Below, piece by piece: positions 34,883 through 43,648 of a DNA stretch of 64,000 bases (position 1 is the first letter of the stretch; the number at the start of each line of letters is the position of its first letter). The translations under genes and the position numbers were made by a program. The DNA lies in the NCBI RefSeq assembly GCF_002979755.1, contig NZ_PCPP01000001.1, positions 62,001-126,000 of the forward strand, written 5' to 3'. This DNA is from Chryseobacterium culicis (lineage in GTDB: Bacteria > Bacteroidota > Bacteroidia > Flavobacteriales > Weeksellaceae). The notes under the pieces were generated by a model that was not told the origin of the DNA, did no database searches, and worked only from the letters and a program-made list of their open reading frames with translations.

Positions 34883-35774
34883 ATTGAGCAATTTTCTTTA
34901 AGGCTGATTTTCTATTATTTATTATATAAATTATTGCTGGAATTATCAACCCAATAATAAGGGCAAATTTGAAAAAGTCTGCATCATTGACATGGGTCGT
35001 CTTTATTTTTTCATTATAATTTATATACTTATGAATAACAATGATATAATTTGAAAGTAAAAGATAGAGGCTGAAATAAATTATATATTCTCTTTGTAAA
35101 GGATTTAAAAATGCAAAGGTGATGAGTGCCGGAATTGAAATCATCCAGCAAATCAAAAAAGAAGACATGATTTTTTTTTCTAATCTCAATTTTGAAAACT
35201 GCAGAATGAGAATTTCTTTATTTTCCTGAAATGAATATACATGCAGGAGAATGTGTAGCCAACACAATCCTAATATTATTAAAGTTGCCGGATGATATCC
35301 TAAGAAAGCAGATAATAATCCAAAAGAAAAGAAAATTACAATATTCTTTCGGATGTAAGCTTTCCATTCTAATAAGGCATTAGGGATTTTATTGATAAAT
35401 TTTGGATTTGCAACATATTTTTTAAACTTTAATAAGGGTAAAATGAAGCATAAAAAAACATTTCCTAAAAAGACAAAGTTGTTTTCTTTAAAAATGAAAA
35501 ATAAATTTATGAATGTCCAAATTATGCAATATTCTAATGCAAGGCTTATATAGAATTGCTTTCCTAAAATATTCTTTAAAAAATTAATATCCTTTCGCGT
35601 AAAATGAATGATAAATAAAACAGTGGATGAAATTAATGCATAATAGCTATTGTTATGTGTTTTAAAAAAGACCAGAAACAAAAGTATTATACTTACTAAA
35701 AGACCAATATCCATACTTTGGTTTGAAGCTTTAAGTAATAATTTTAATCTCAGTTTCAGATATCTTTTAAGCAT
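34875..35774 (-). CDS. Polytopic membrane protein, probable ABC permease
   Basis: I start this at the ATG 35774 (MLKRYLKLRLKLLL, 299 aa); a longer frame opens with GTG but intrudes 80 bases into the upstream gene. About nine hydrophobic segments, Lys/Asn-rich loops and no soluble domain are seen. It overlaps the HTTM gene stop by 8 bases and the ATPase start by 8. Coupling to the ATPase points to a transmembrane half of an exporter, but primary sequence alone is weak. Confidence 0.65.
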   Translation of the reverse strand: MLKRYLKLRLKLLLKASNQSMDIGLLVSIILLFLVFFKTHNNSYYALISSTVLFIIHFTRKDINFLKNILGKQFYISLALEYCIIWTFINLFFIFKENNFVFLGNVFLCFILPLLKFKKYVANPKFINKIPNALLEWKAYIRKNIVIFFSFGLLSAFLGYHPATLIILGLCWLHILLHVYSFQENKEILILQFSKLRLEKKIMSSFLICWMISIPALITFAFLNPLQREYIIYFSLYLLLSNYIIVIHKYINYNEKIKTTHVNDADFFKFALIIGLIIPAIIYIINNRKSALKKIAQYV

Positions 35775-36660
35775 ATTCTTTACTAAATATTTTTCTTTTG
35801 AACAGCAATGCAATTTTTTGAAAATAGACTCCCGCTTTTTTCCATTCCTCATCACTTATGAAAAAACCGTAACACATCATAAATAGAATCTCAAAATCAT
35901 GAATCATCATAAAAATATAAATTCCCAGATGGATCAGTATTCCAAGTGCGAATACAACGTATTTCCCGGTTTTATGCCAGGCAAGAAAAGGAAATGCTAA
36001 CTCCCAAATTAAAGTAATATAGGTGGAAAGCGTTACAAAAATTCCATTTTTTGCTAAGATATTATTCATTTCTGTTCCTTTAAATCTTTCTAATTGCAAA
36101 GTATAATAAGTGGCCACACCACTGAACCACACTTTAGCATTGAATTTGAATATGGCAGAAACGAAATAAATCAAAGATAAATGAATTTTTATAGATAAAA
36201 CTGATATTTGATTGACAAAATAGCTGATACTGTCTTTTTTTTGCTCGGTACTGTTATTCAAGGTAAAATATCGGTAACAATCTGTAAAAATCATGTATAG
36301 TAAAAGAAACTTCAGCAAGTTATCACCACCATTTAATATAAAAGGATAGGCTCTTTGAACGATTTCCACAGAGATATATAACAATAATGGAGTGATATAC
36401 CTGAAAATTCCAAAGGCAAATAAAATACTTAGCAACAATATGACACTAAGAATGATATTAATGTTTTGAAAAATAGTAGACTGATGAATACCAAATAGCT
36501 GAAATATCTGATTCACCGGAGCTGCTTTCAAAAATGTAGCATCAGTGATTAAATCCTTATTAAAAAATAGTTGTAAGTATTTTTTAAACACATGTATTGA
36601 TATCAATATCCTGAAAACAGAAAGGTATATATAGTGATTTGAATGGAATAGTTTTTTCAT
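35767..36660 (-). CDS. SdpB-like HTTM-domain membrane protein
   Basis: I start this at the ATG 36660 (MKKLFHSN, 297 aa), 1 base after the previous stop; an earlier TTG is inside the upstream gene. Several membrane helices surround the motifs RAYPFILNGGDNLLKFLLLY and YFVSAIFKFNAKVWFSG, which fit the horizontally transferred transmembrane (HTTM) family that includes SdpB of the Bacillus SDP toxin system. In that system SdpA and SdpB are needed to make active toxin from SdpC. Homology here is judged by eye from motif and topology. Confidence 0.72.
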   Translation of the reverse strand: MKKLFHSNHYIYLSVFRILISIHVFKKYLQLFFNKDLITDATFLKAAPVNQIFQLFGIHQSTIFQNINIILSVILLLSILFAFGIFRYITPLLLYISVEIVQRAYPFILNGGDNLLKFLLLYMIFTDCYRYFTLNNSTEQKKDSISYFVNQISVLSIKIHLSLIYFVSAIFKFNAKVWFSGVATYYTLQLERFKGTEMNNILAKNGIFVTLSTYITLIWELAFPFLAWHKTGKYVVFALGILIHLGIYIFMMIHDFEILFMMCYGFFISDEEWKKAGVYFQKIALLFKRKIFSKEYA

Positions 36661-36661
36661 T

Positions 36662-37300
36662 TTAAAAAGGATATGGATTGAATGCAATTACTTTAGATTC
36701 TACATTGGGCTTTTTACTTTCTCTATTGGCAAACTTTTTAATTTCTTCAGAATTTATGTTTATAGTTACATATTTTACTGACTTTAATTTCTCTACGGAC
36801 ATTTTATCTTTTCCAACAATCTTTGCATAGTCTTTCAATAAAAGAAAACCTTGAACCTGTTCAGGGACTTTGTTGAGTCTTTCTACTGCAAGAAGATTTG
36901 CATTGTGAAGATCTAATCCGGGCTGTTCGGTGTTTATTTCAGTTCTTTCTTTCACGATTGTATTCACAATACCTTCAATAGATCCATAAATTGTATAATC
37001 TACCATTTCGGCTCTACCATTAAATGGTCTTGTATTTCGTTTTGATTCTATAATTGAAGAATAAACTTCGAAAGCGGCGATTGCATTTTTATTTTCATCC
37101 AGATAAGTAAAATAAAGCTTGTAGTTAAATTGCGGTGGAGGAGCAAAAAAACTCCACTTTTGAGCAAAAAAGGTAGAAAATATTTTCATCTCTTTTTGAT
37201 ACTCAATTTTTATAAAATTATTGGGTGAATTATATAAAAATGTAAAAAGCCAATAAATTGATACACAAGTGACTATAAGTATTTTAATTGCTTTTTTCAT
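36662..37300 (-). CDS. SdpA-like / HTTM-partner protein (212 aa)
   Basis: A 212-aa protein with an N-terminal membrane helix (about 4-24) and an exposed domain. The motif FFAQKWSFFAPPPQFNYK, an aromatic Q-x-W-x-F-F-x-P-x-P pattern, is typical of the SdpA and DUF5819 proteins that accompany HTTM proteins. It stands between a small secreted peptide and the HTTM gene, the same order as in SDP-type operons. Which of the two families it joins needs a profile search. Confidence 0.65.
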   Translation of the reverse strand: MKKAIKILIVTCVSIYWLFTFLYNSPNNFIKIEYQKEMKIFSTFFAQKWSFFAPPPQFNYKLYFTYLDENKNAIAAFEVYSSIIESKRNTRPFNGRAEMVDYTIYGSIEGIVNTIVKERTEINTEQPGLDLHNANLLAVERLNKVPEQVQGFLLLKDYAKIVGKDKMSVEKLKSVKYVTININSEEIKKFANRESKKPNVESKVIAFNPYPF

Positions 37301-37315
37301 AATTATTGGGAAAAA

Positions 37316-37342
37316 AATGGCCCATTATACTAATGAGCCATT
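37316..37342 (-). terminator. Strong hairpin between toxin-like peptide and SdpA-like gene
   Basis: On the minus strand a 12-bp stem (AATGGCTCATTA/TAATGGGCCATT, one G-U pair, loop of three) is followed by seven Ts. It starts 10 bases after the peptide stop. The downstream genes continue in the same direction, so it is likely an attenuator that makes peptide mRNA far more abundant than maturation mRNA. Confidence 0.8.
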
Positions 37343-37351
37343 AAATCATTA

Positions 37352-37624
37352 TTAGTCTAAGTTCTGAGTGCTTGCTGAAACCTCATCTGTTGCATGTAGA
37401 CCATCTACTATAGCTGAAACAACCATTACTGCAAGAAGAACGGTACCGGCAACAGCAGATACACTTGAACCTGGAGGAAGTGCCTGGCGTGATGTGTTAG
37501 AAGACTGTACTTGGTCACCATAAGCGATACCTTGTGCTTTAACTACATTAGGCACTAAGAAATTTAATGCAAATACGAATGCCATTCCACCTGCGAAAAC
37601 TGAGTTTCTGATTTTTTTGTTCAT
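37352..37624 (-). CDS. Secreted 90-aa hydrophobic peptide, SDP-toxin-like precursor
   Basis: The ATG at 37624 opens 90 residues: a signal peptide (1 to about 30, cleavage near VVKA/QG), a Ser/Thr/Gln-rich stretch (about 35-55), then a hydrophobic helix (AGTVLLAVMVVSAIV, about 58-73) and a short polar tail. No cysteine. A secreted precursor with one hydrophobic C-terminal segment, first in an operon with SdpA-like and SdpB-like genes, fits an SdpC/SDP-type membrane-active toxin. Function is inferred from context. Confidence 0.65.
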   Translation of the reverse strand: MNKKIRNSVFAGGMAFVFALNFLVPNVVKAQGIAYGDQVQSSNTSRQALPPGSSVSAVAGTVLLAVMVVSAIVDGLHATDEVSASTQNLD

Positions 37625-38013
37625 GATAAATTTTGTTTTTTTTTGATAATTAATTTTGCCATATAATCCCTGGCATGGGTGTTTTGCTGATCAGCATTAT
37701 TTCATTTTTATATTGCGCAGATATTAAAATAAAAAGGTTAAGATTATTTGTTGTTCTAACCAAGGCAAAGATGCGTGTGTTTTTTTGGGGACACAAGAAA
37801 AGGATAGCGGGATTTATAAATTTTGGGTGAATATCCTTATGAATTTATAAATTTAGATAAGGAATTTTTAAAATTTAAGTAGTTGTTTATTAGTTTTTTA
37901 TATTGAATAAAATATCCTGTATAAAAACTTATGAGAAACTAATGTAAAGTTTCTTTGGGGAAGGGAAATAATATCAGAAAACAGAAGTGGAAGCGGTGAT
38001 TTTGAGAAATTTT
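37625..38013. other. 389-base non-coding region between the two peptide operons
   Basis: No gene or double-glycine peptide is found here. It holds AT-rich DNA with two copies of an ATTTATAAAT palindromic core (about 37811-37821 and 37842-37853), a likely promoter for the downstream peptide (37739-37769) and no obvious terminator for the upstream LanB operon. The 11-mer GATTTATAAAT also occurs at 43527-43537, in front of the LanB operon. Confidence 0.5.
37739..37769 (-). promoter_or_regulatory. Candidate promoter of the SDP-like operon
   Basis: On the minus strand TTTG (37766-37769) and TAATCTTA (37739-37746) are separated by 19 bases, close to the Bacteroidota -33/-7 layout, although the -7 lacks the final G. 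This would give a leader of about 105 bases before the 90-aa peptide. Confidence 0.3.
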
Positions 38014-38859
38014 TTATAAAAATGATTGATAGGCCATCGTTTTATAATATCTCAATAGGTAATCGTAAATCACCATTTCAAATAATCTCTGTTGAGAAAC
38101 AAATAATCTATTGATATTCATATGAAAAATGCTCTGAAATAAAATTTGCAGAGGTATTTCTAAAGAGTGGTTGTTCTGTTTATGAAGAATACTCTGCAGC
38201 GCTGAATGTTTTTCTTCAATATTATAAATAATAGCATTTCTTTCTTCCAAAAACTCTTTGGAATTAATGAAGTCTACAAATGTAGGTTTGAACTCTCGGT
38301 ATTTTTTGTCTAGCTGGCTATTGAGTCTTTTATCTGCATTAAATTCTTGTTTAAAAGTAGTATTATAATGTTTGATCCATTCCAGTTTTTTTTGAATGGA
38401 AAGATTCAGTTTATTCAACATCTCATCAATGTAAAACAAGCTCACCATGATCTTTTCTTCATCACTGTAATGCAGACATTTCAGCGTAAACTCACTGTTT
38501 TTGTGAAAGAGTGTTTCCACTTCTTCCATTGTATTTTTTCCGTACCTTTCCATTTCCCGGTTATAGGTATCGGTCATAATGGTAAAGATCTCTCCACTGT
38601 CTATATAAGGCTGAAAAAGTCTGTGGGCTGCAGTAAGAATTTCATTGTAATATTGGGGATCATTTAATTTTAATCTTATCCTCAAATGGGATCTGGGATC
38701 ATAATACCGTATGAAAAACCACCCGGAGATATAGCCGTTCGTCTGAAAAAATTCTATTAAAGGCTGTATCACTTCTTCAAGGATACTATCAGAAGTTTTT
38801 ATACCTGTGTATATTTTCAGGTATAACCAATCGCTTCCAGGGATAAAAGTTCGTTGCAT
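38014..38859 (-). CDS. LanB elimination-domain protein (SpaB_C type)
   Basis: A 281-aa protein of the thiopeptide-type bacteriocin biosynthesis family, the stand-alone C-terminal (glutamate elimination) half of a LanB dehydratase. Diagnostic segments are SDWLYLKIYTG near the N-terminus and GWFFIRYYDPRSHLRIR at about 45. It follows the LanB N-terminal protein by 9 bases. In split LanBs this half removes glutamate from glutamylated Ser/Thr to give dehydro residues. Confidence 0.88.
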   Translation of the reverse strand: MQRTFIPGSDWLYLKIYTGIKTSDSILEEVIQPLIEFFQTNGYISGWFFIRYYDPRSHLRIRLKLNDPQYYNEILTAAHRLFQPYIDSGEIFTIMTDTYNREMERYGKNTMEEVETLFHKNSEFTLKCLHYSDEEKIMVSLFYIDEMLNKLNLSIQKKLEWIKHYNTTFKQEFNADKRLNSQLDKKYREFKPTFVDFINSKEFLEERNAIIYNIEEKHSALQSILHKQNNHSLEIPLQILFQSIFHMNINRLFVSQQRLFEMVIYDYLLRYYKTMAYQSFL

Positions 38860-38868
38860 TGTTAAATC

Positions 38869-41097
38869 TTACTTATTTTTATCTTTAATCGCTTTATACA
38901 TTGGAAAAATAAACTCTCGTCTGAAATGATCATTTTCATCGTATAAAAATTCTTCTATAATGATTGATTTTTCACTTTTAACGGTTTGAATAAAAAGCTT
39001 TGCCATGTCATAATTTTCGAGAGTCATGGTTAAAGTATTATCGAATTTAGACCACTGAATCCAGTTTGGAATTTTTCTTTTATTTCTCCAGCTTTTTAGT
39101 TCTTCTAAAAAATCTTTTTTGTTATCCTTTACCTGATCTAACAAAAAAATATCTTTTTCTGTAATCTTCCATCGTGCTTTTGAAAGAATGATATTATGGT
39201 ATTCTATCCTTGGCAAAAATGTATAAATATATTCTAAATCACCCCAGTTAAAATAAAGCCCAGGTCTGATATGCTGTGCATGCAAGTCGGATAGGAAATG
39301 ATAAACAGGTAATGTATTTGTATAATAATTATGAGCGTTTGTCAGATAAGGGATAACCCTCTTGTTTAGTTTTTTTGAACGTAAAATAATCTCATCATTC
39401 TTTAAAGAAATATAAAGATCTTCTGTTGAAATCTGATTTTCTGCAGGCAATAGAGATTGAGCTAAATAAGGAATCTCATACGCTCTCAAAGTAGGTCTCC
39501 GTATTATATTTCCTATTCTTGCTTCTGGTAAATGGATGATTTCGGCTAAGATTTCATCAGGTCTGAGCTCTTCTTCTTTTTTAGCAATATTTTTGAGAAG
39601 ATTCTGTACTTCCGATTTTTCGGAACAAAATCGTCCTAACAGCGTACCTGCACTACTTCCTGTACTTGCATTTAAAAATATTTTTTCCTGATGATTTTCA
39701 GAAATGATTTCAGCCATGATAGATGTTGTATCAGGCATATTATCCCAGTTTTCTTCAAAACCTTCAAAATCCGCATCTGTTAGTTTGATACTGTATTGAC
39801 CGTCTAATAAAGCTTCCTGTAATTTCTTATTAAGTATGATCTGAACCGGAGTAAACTCAATTTTTTTGTTTTGTTTTTCCTGCAGGGTAGGAAGTGCCAA
39901 ATCTTCTATATAAGGATGGATACCCTTTGAAGATACATTTTGCTTATATCCAATACCTATTTCAGTATCTAAGACATAGAGTAGGGGCATTTCCTGAGTA
40001 TCAAACTTTTCGGTAAAAGCTTTTTTAAATTTTGAAAATTGATTTTCTTTTTGTGCTAAAGTAATCTTATTCAGAAAACTTATTCCTTTTTTTATTTCCT
40101 TTTTCCAACTTGTTGATAAGTAAAAACAAGATTTATTATAGAGATCCGTTTGAAAGAGATATTTTTGTTCATAATCCATTGTAAGGGATTGTACTATCTC
40201 TCTGATTTCATCATATAATCGAGTTGGATTCCCAATATTTAAATCCAGTTTCTCCAGCTTATTTTTTAAGGAAACCAACATTTCAGTTTCGTTTTTTATT
40301 CCTAATCTGTTGAGAACAGTAATGATAGCGTTTAAAAAATCGGTTCCTGATACATTGGGTTCCAGTTCACTTACAAGAACCTGATTTTCAATTAATTCTT
40401 CTACAAATTCTCTTGCATCATTTTCTGTTATCTCTTCATTAATAAGGATATGCGAAATCTCGCTTATGGTTTTCCCTTGTTTTGAAAAATTTATTATTTG
40501 CTGTAATTCTGCGGATATTGGGGCAGAGGAAATAATGTATTCTCTTTTTCCTCCTGTATACTGATATTCTATATAACGGATTTTGTGGCCTATTGTATAG
40601 ATCGTGTTATTAGGCGAAAATAAAAGCTTGTTTTTTACAATTGGTAGCTGTGTAAAATATTGTGCCAGAGAAACAAGTAAATGCATATCCAATTTGGTAT
40701 CCCGTAATAATTGGTCTGCTGGTAGCTGACATCCTGTTTTGTGGTTGGAAAAGAGGGGTGTTTCTACCGAAAATTTACCTAACCCTATTCCAGAAAATAA
40801 GCCGAATGGGGTACAACGTGTACTCATTCGGCTATAATATTTTAGTAGGGTATTTTTTAGCTTGTGATGTTCTTTAGGTGAAAATTGTTTTTCTGAGTTC
40901 AGCCATTTATCAAACTCCTCATATAAATTGGAGGAAGCAAGATAAATAGACTCCTTAAAAACAGGATTATTAACAATCTCTTTTAATTTCGCATCTGAAA
41001 TTTCATCTTGATTGAGCTGTTCCTGAAAGCTCTTTCGTGAGAATAAAGGGGTACGTACTACATACTCATTAAAAAAATCATAAGGGAAACGTGACAT
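38869..41097 (-). CDS. LanB-type lantibiotic dehydratase, glutamylation half
   Basis: A 742-aa lantibiotic dehydratase N-terminal protein. The family signature YSRMSTRCTPFGLFSG (about residues 88-103) and the later EIIHLPEARIGNIIRRP-type region are present. It would use glutamyl-tRNA to glutamylate Ser/Thr of a precursor peptide, with the elimination half supplied by the next gene. No LanC cyclase follows. It starts at the stop of the prolyl oligopeptidase gene. Confidence 0.9.
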   Translation of the reverse strand: MSRFPYDFFNEYVVRTPLFSRKSFQEQLNQDEISDAKLKEIVNNPVFKESIYLASSNLYEEFDKWLNSEKQFSPKEHHKLKNTLLKYYSRMSTRCTPFGLFSGIGLGKFSVETPLFSNHKTGCQLPADQLLRDTKLDMHLLVSLAQYFTQLPIVKNKLLFSPNNTIYTIGHKIRYIEYQYTGGKREYIISSAPISAELQQIINFSKQGKTISEISHILINEEITENDAREFVEELIENQVLVSELEPNVSGTDFLNAIITVLNRLGIKNETEMLVSLKNKLEKLDLNIGNPTRLYDEIREIVQSLTMDYEQKYLFQTDLYNKSCFYLSTSWKKEIKKGISFLNKITLAQKENQFSKFKKAFTEKFDTQEMPLLYVLDTEIGIGYKQNVSSKGIHPYIEDLALPTLQEKQNKKIEFTPVQIILNKKLQEALLDGQYSIKLTDADFEGFEENWDNMPDTTSIMAEIISENHQEKIFLNASTGSSAGTLLGRFCSEKSEVQNLLKNIAKKEEELRPDEILAEIIHLPEARIGNIIRRPTLRAYEIPYLAQSLLPAENQISTEDLYISLKNDEIILRSKKLNKRVIPYLTNAHNYYTNTLPVYHFLSDLHAQHIRPGLYFNWGDLEYIYTFLPRIEYHNIILSKARWKITEKDIFLLDQVKDNKKDFLEELKSWRNKRKIPNWIQWSKFDNTLTMTLENYDMAKLFIQTVKSEKSIIIEEFLYDENDHFRREFIFPMYKAIKDKNK

Positions 41098-43278
41098 TTA
41101 TTTTCTTGTATGTTCTTTGGGTTGGTAGTCAGGATGTCCTAATTGCCAGAATGCAAAAGTGAATATATCATCAATATTGGTATATCGTTGATCCACTGCA
41201 ACATTATTTCCATGACCTCCTTCAAAATCTATTTTTAATAATTGAGGATTTGAAGAAATATTATTAAACATTAATTTAGCAGCATATTTTACGGGCTCCC
41301 AGACAATAACTCGTTGATCGTTTATTCCTCCGGTTATAAAGGTAGCAGGATATTTTTCTCCTTTTTTAATATGATGATAAGCATCCATTTCCAGTAAATT
41401 TTTAAACTCTTTTGGATCCTTAACCGTTCCAAATTCTTTAGGCTGGCCATTAGGAGTTATTTCATCTCTTAGCGGATTCATTACTCCTACTTCAGCAATA
41501 ACTACTTTAAAAAGGTCTGGTCTCTCTGTCATGGCTCTTCCTACAGTAATTCCTCCTGCACTGGCACCCCAAATCGCTACTTTTTCCTTTGAAGTGTATT
41601 TTTCTTTTATCAGATATTCTGTACAGTCTATCAAATCCCTCCATGTATTAGGTTTGGTCTCTTTATATCCTCCTAAACGCCACTCTTCTCCTTTTTCTCC
41701 TCCGCCTCTGACGTGAGCTATGGCAACCATTCCACCCTGAAGAACCCATAATAAATAAGTCTTTGAAAAATAAGGATTGTTAGAAATTCCATAAGAACCG
41801 TAACTATCAATGAGGGTCATATTCTTACTATCTTTTTTTATATTTTTATTATAGAGTAAGGATACAGGGATTTCTTTCCCATCTCTTGATTTTACAACAA
41901 TTTCACTCACAACAATATCCTTGAACTCAGGATAATTGGCAACGGGTGCAAGATTTTCTGGTGTAAAAGTATTGGTTTTTAGATCATATCTAAATGTTTG
42001 TTCCTCATTTGCCCAACCAGAGCAAGTGATCCAAATATCAGAATAACTTTCACTTTTAGATCTTAAATTAATGTCTCCGGAAGGATAGGGAATCTCAATA
42101 GCATGATTTTGCCCGTTTTTATATAAATATAGCTTAGCTTCCACTCCGTTTTTTGTAGTGGTATAGTAAATGCCATCTTTTGTAATTCTGTAACTTTTAA
42201 TAATTTCATCCTTTTTTTCAGGAATCAAAACTTCACCATTCTTAAAGTCTGGATTGATAATACTGGTTTTACATAACTTATTAAGAGATGTATTATAACC
42301 TGATATAAAAAATATTTTATCTTTTTGAAAATCTAAACTCTTTACTTTATCGTCCGGACTGGAAAATAATTTCCAATTTTTTTTACCTGATAACAGATCC
42401 TGTTTACTGATGATAAATGTTTTTCTGTAAGATTGGAAATCAACTAACATCCCGATATAATATTGATCCTCGATGTTATAGTCTAAAATTATGGGAAACT
42501 GATCTTCGGTAATATGTAAATCTGGATTATTCTTAGCTGAAAAAACGTCTATTGATGTATTGGGATCAGTTCCGATTTTATAGAAGACCGTTTTCGTATT
42601 TTTATAAAAATTCTGAGATGTTGGGTCGGTTGTAGAAAATTCCACATAGATAAATCCGGTATTATCATCTGTCCATTTTATTCCATCGAAAGTGGCAGGT
42701 GCGGAGTTGGTAATGATTTCAGGATGAACGTATTGGGTTTTTACATCCATAATGATTACTTCTGATACTTCTTTTCCCTTTTCAGACATTGAAACTGCTA
42801 TTTTACTAGCGTCCCAACTTGGACTGATGTAATTGATAACAAAAGAATGATTTCCTTCTTTCTCTTTATATATGGCAGGATCATATAGTAATATTTCTTT
42901 ACCTAAAAACCCCTCCCGATAGTATAGTTTAGCGATTTTTTCATCGCCATTTTTCTTTAAATAAAAATATTTGTCATTATTGGTAATTTTCAAATCCGAT
43001 ATAGAATAGCCCTGCCTTCTGTCAAATTCCAGCCTTTTTTCCAGATAATAGTTTTTTTTGGGAATTTGATTTAATATAGAATTTGTATAATTTGTTTGGG
43101 ATTGCATCCAATTTGTAGTCGAGGAGTTTTGAAGATCCTCTAGATTTCTATATTCATCTATTATTTTAGTTCCAAAATAATTTTCTGTAATAGGTTTTGA
43201 AGGTGCTACATTGTTTTTTTGAGCATATAAAGGAAGTACAAATAAGATTGCAATAATGACAAATATTAATTTTTTCAT
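41098..43278 (-). CDS. Periplasmic prolyl oligopeptidase family serine peptidase
   Basis: A 726-aa S9 family peptidase with a signal peptide (MKKLIFVIIAILFVLPLYA). A beta-propeller domain (about 70-430) precedes the alpha/beta hydrolase domain with WGASAGGITVG (catalytic Ser), GGINDQRV (Asp) and EGGHGNN (His). It is the second gene of the LanB operon, 6 bases after the precursor. The enzyme family cleaves short peptides after proline, so it could trim the modified peptide or degrade it. Propeller gating limits it to small substrates. Confidence 0.9.
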   Translation of the reverse strand: MKKLIFVIIAILFVLPLYAQKNNVAPSKPITENYFGTKIIDEYRNLEDLQNSSTTNWMQSQTNYTNSILNQIPKKNYYLEKRLEFDRRQGYSISDLKITNNDKYFYLKKNGDEKIAKLYYREGFLGKEILLYDPAIYKEKEGNHSFVINYISPSWDASKIAVSMSEKGKEVSEVIIMDVKTQYVHPEIITNSAPATFDGIKWTDDNTGFIYVEFSTTDPTSQNFYKNTKTVFYKIGTDPNTSIDVFSAKNNPDLHITEDQFPIILDYNIEDQYYIGMLVDFQSYRKTFIISKQDLLSGKKNWKLFSSPDDKVKSLDFQKDKIFFISGYNTSLNKLCKTSIINPDFKNGEVLIPEKKDEIIKSYRITKDGIYYTTTKNGVEAKLYLYKNGQNHAIEIPYPSGDINLRSKSESYSDIWITCSGWANEEQTFRYDLKTNTFTPENLAPVANYPEFKDIVVSEIVVKSRDGKEIPVSLLYNKNIKKDSKNMTLIDSYGSYGISNNPYFSKTYLLWVLQGGMVAIAHVRGGGEKGEEWRLGGYKETKPNTWRDLIDCTEYLIKEKYTSKEKVAIWGASAGGITVGRAMTERPDLFKVVIAEVGVMNPLRDEITPNGQPKEFGTVKDPKEFKNLLEMDAYHHIKKGEKYPATFITGGINDQRVIVWEPVKYAAKLMFNNISSNPQLLKIDFEGGHGNNVAVDQRYTNIDDIFTFAFWQLGHPDYQPKEHTRK

Positions 43279-43284
43279 ATTTAT

Positions 43285-43452
43285 TTAAGGCTTGATTGTC
43301 TGTCTAATGGGAGTATTTGGATCAACATCACCATTGTCATCAAGACCCAGTTGATAACCAAGACCTCCCTTAATTGTTCTTAAATCATTAATCCTCATAA
43401 TCTGTACTTTTTTTAAAGACAATTTCTTTTGCCCTTTGTTTTCTTTTTTCAT
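43285..43452 (-). CDS. Lanthipeptide-type precursor peptide, Cys-free core (55 aa)
   Basis: A 55-aa ORF from ATG 43452 not reported by length-limited prediction. The leader contains KKLSLKKVQIMRINDLR and ends in KGG at residues 28-30, matching the Bacteroidota class I lanthipeptide leader pattern. The 25-residue core is LGYQLGLDDNG followed by DVDPNTPIRQTIKP. It has two Thr, no Ser and no Cys, so no lanthionine ring can form. It is the first gene of the operon with the peptidase and split LanB, so it is the likely substrate. The final product would be a linear dehydrobutyrine peptide, or another class. Confidence 0.75.
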   Translation of the reverse strand: MKKENKGQKKLSLKKVQIMRINDLRTIKGGLGYQLGLDDNGDVDPNTPIRQTIKP

Positions 43453-43526
43453 GATTGTTCTTGTTAAAAATTATTAGTTCACAAAGAAAGTAATATTTCT
43501 TTGACCTAACCAATAAAACATTTATA

Positions 43527-43537
43527 GATTTATAAAT
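43527..43537. promoter_or_regulatory. GATTTATAAAT motif, possible shared operator
   Basis: An 11-base motif identical to 37811-37821, in the regions upstream of the LanB operon and the SDP-like operon. The surrounding 43515-43560 can form a longer dyad (ACATTTATA...TATAAAATGT). AT-richness makes chance matches possible. Confidence 0.3.
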
Positions 43538-43622
43538 ACACGTTTATAAAATGTTAATAAAATAATAATGGTCAATCAGTTAAAATCAAAATGCAGATAA
43601 TGTATTTTCTTGAAAAAAAGAA

Positions 43623-43630
43623 TATTTTTG
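43623..43630 (+). promoter_or_regulatory. -7 box of the TPR/AraC regulator
   Basis: TATTTTTG matches the TAnnTTTG consensus, 18 bases before the ATG at 43649. It lies downstream of the earlier in-frame start at 43610, which supports choosing 43649. Confidence 0.45.
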
Positions 43631-43648
43631 TACAGTATAGAAAAATTA

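Noticed and set aside
37352..37624. Substrate of the split LanB
   Set aside because: It has a signal peptide, no lanthipeptide leader and belongs to a separate operon with SdpA/B-like genes.
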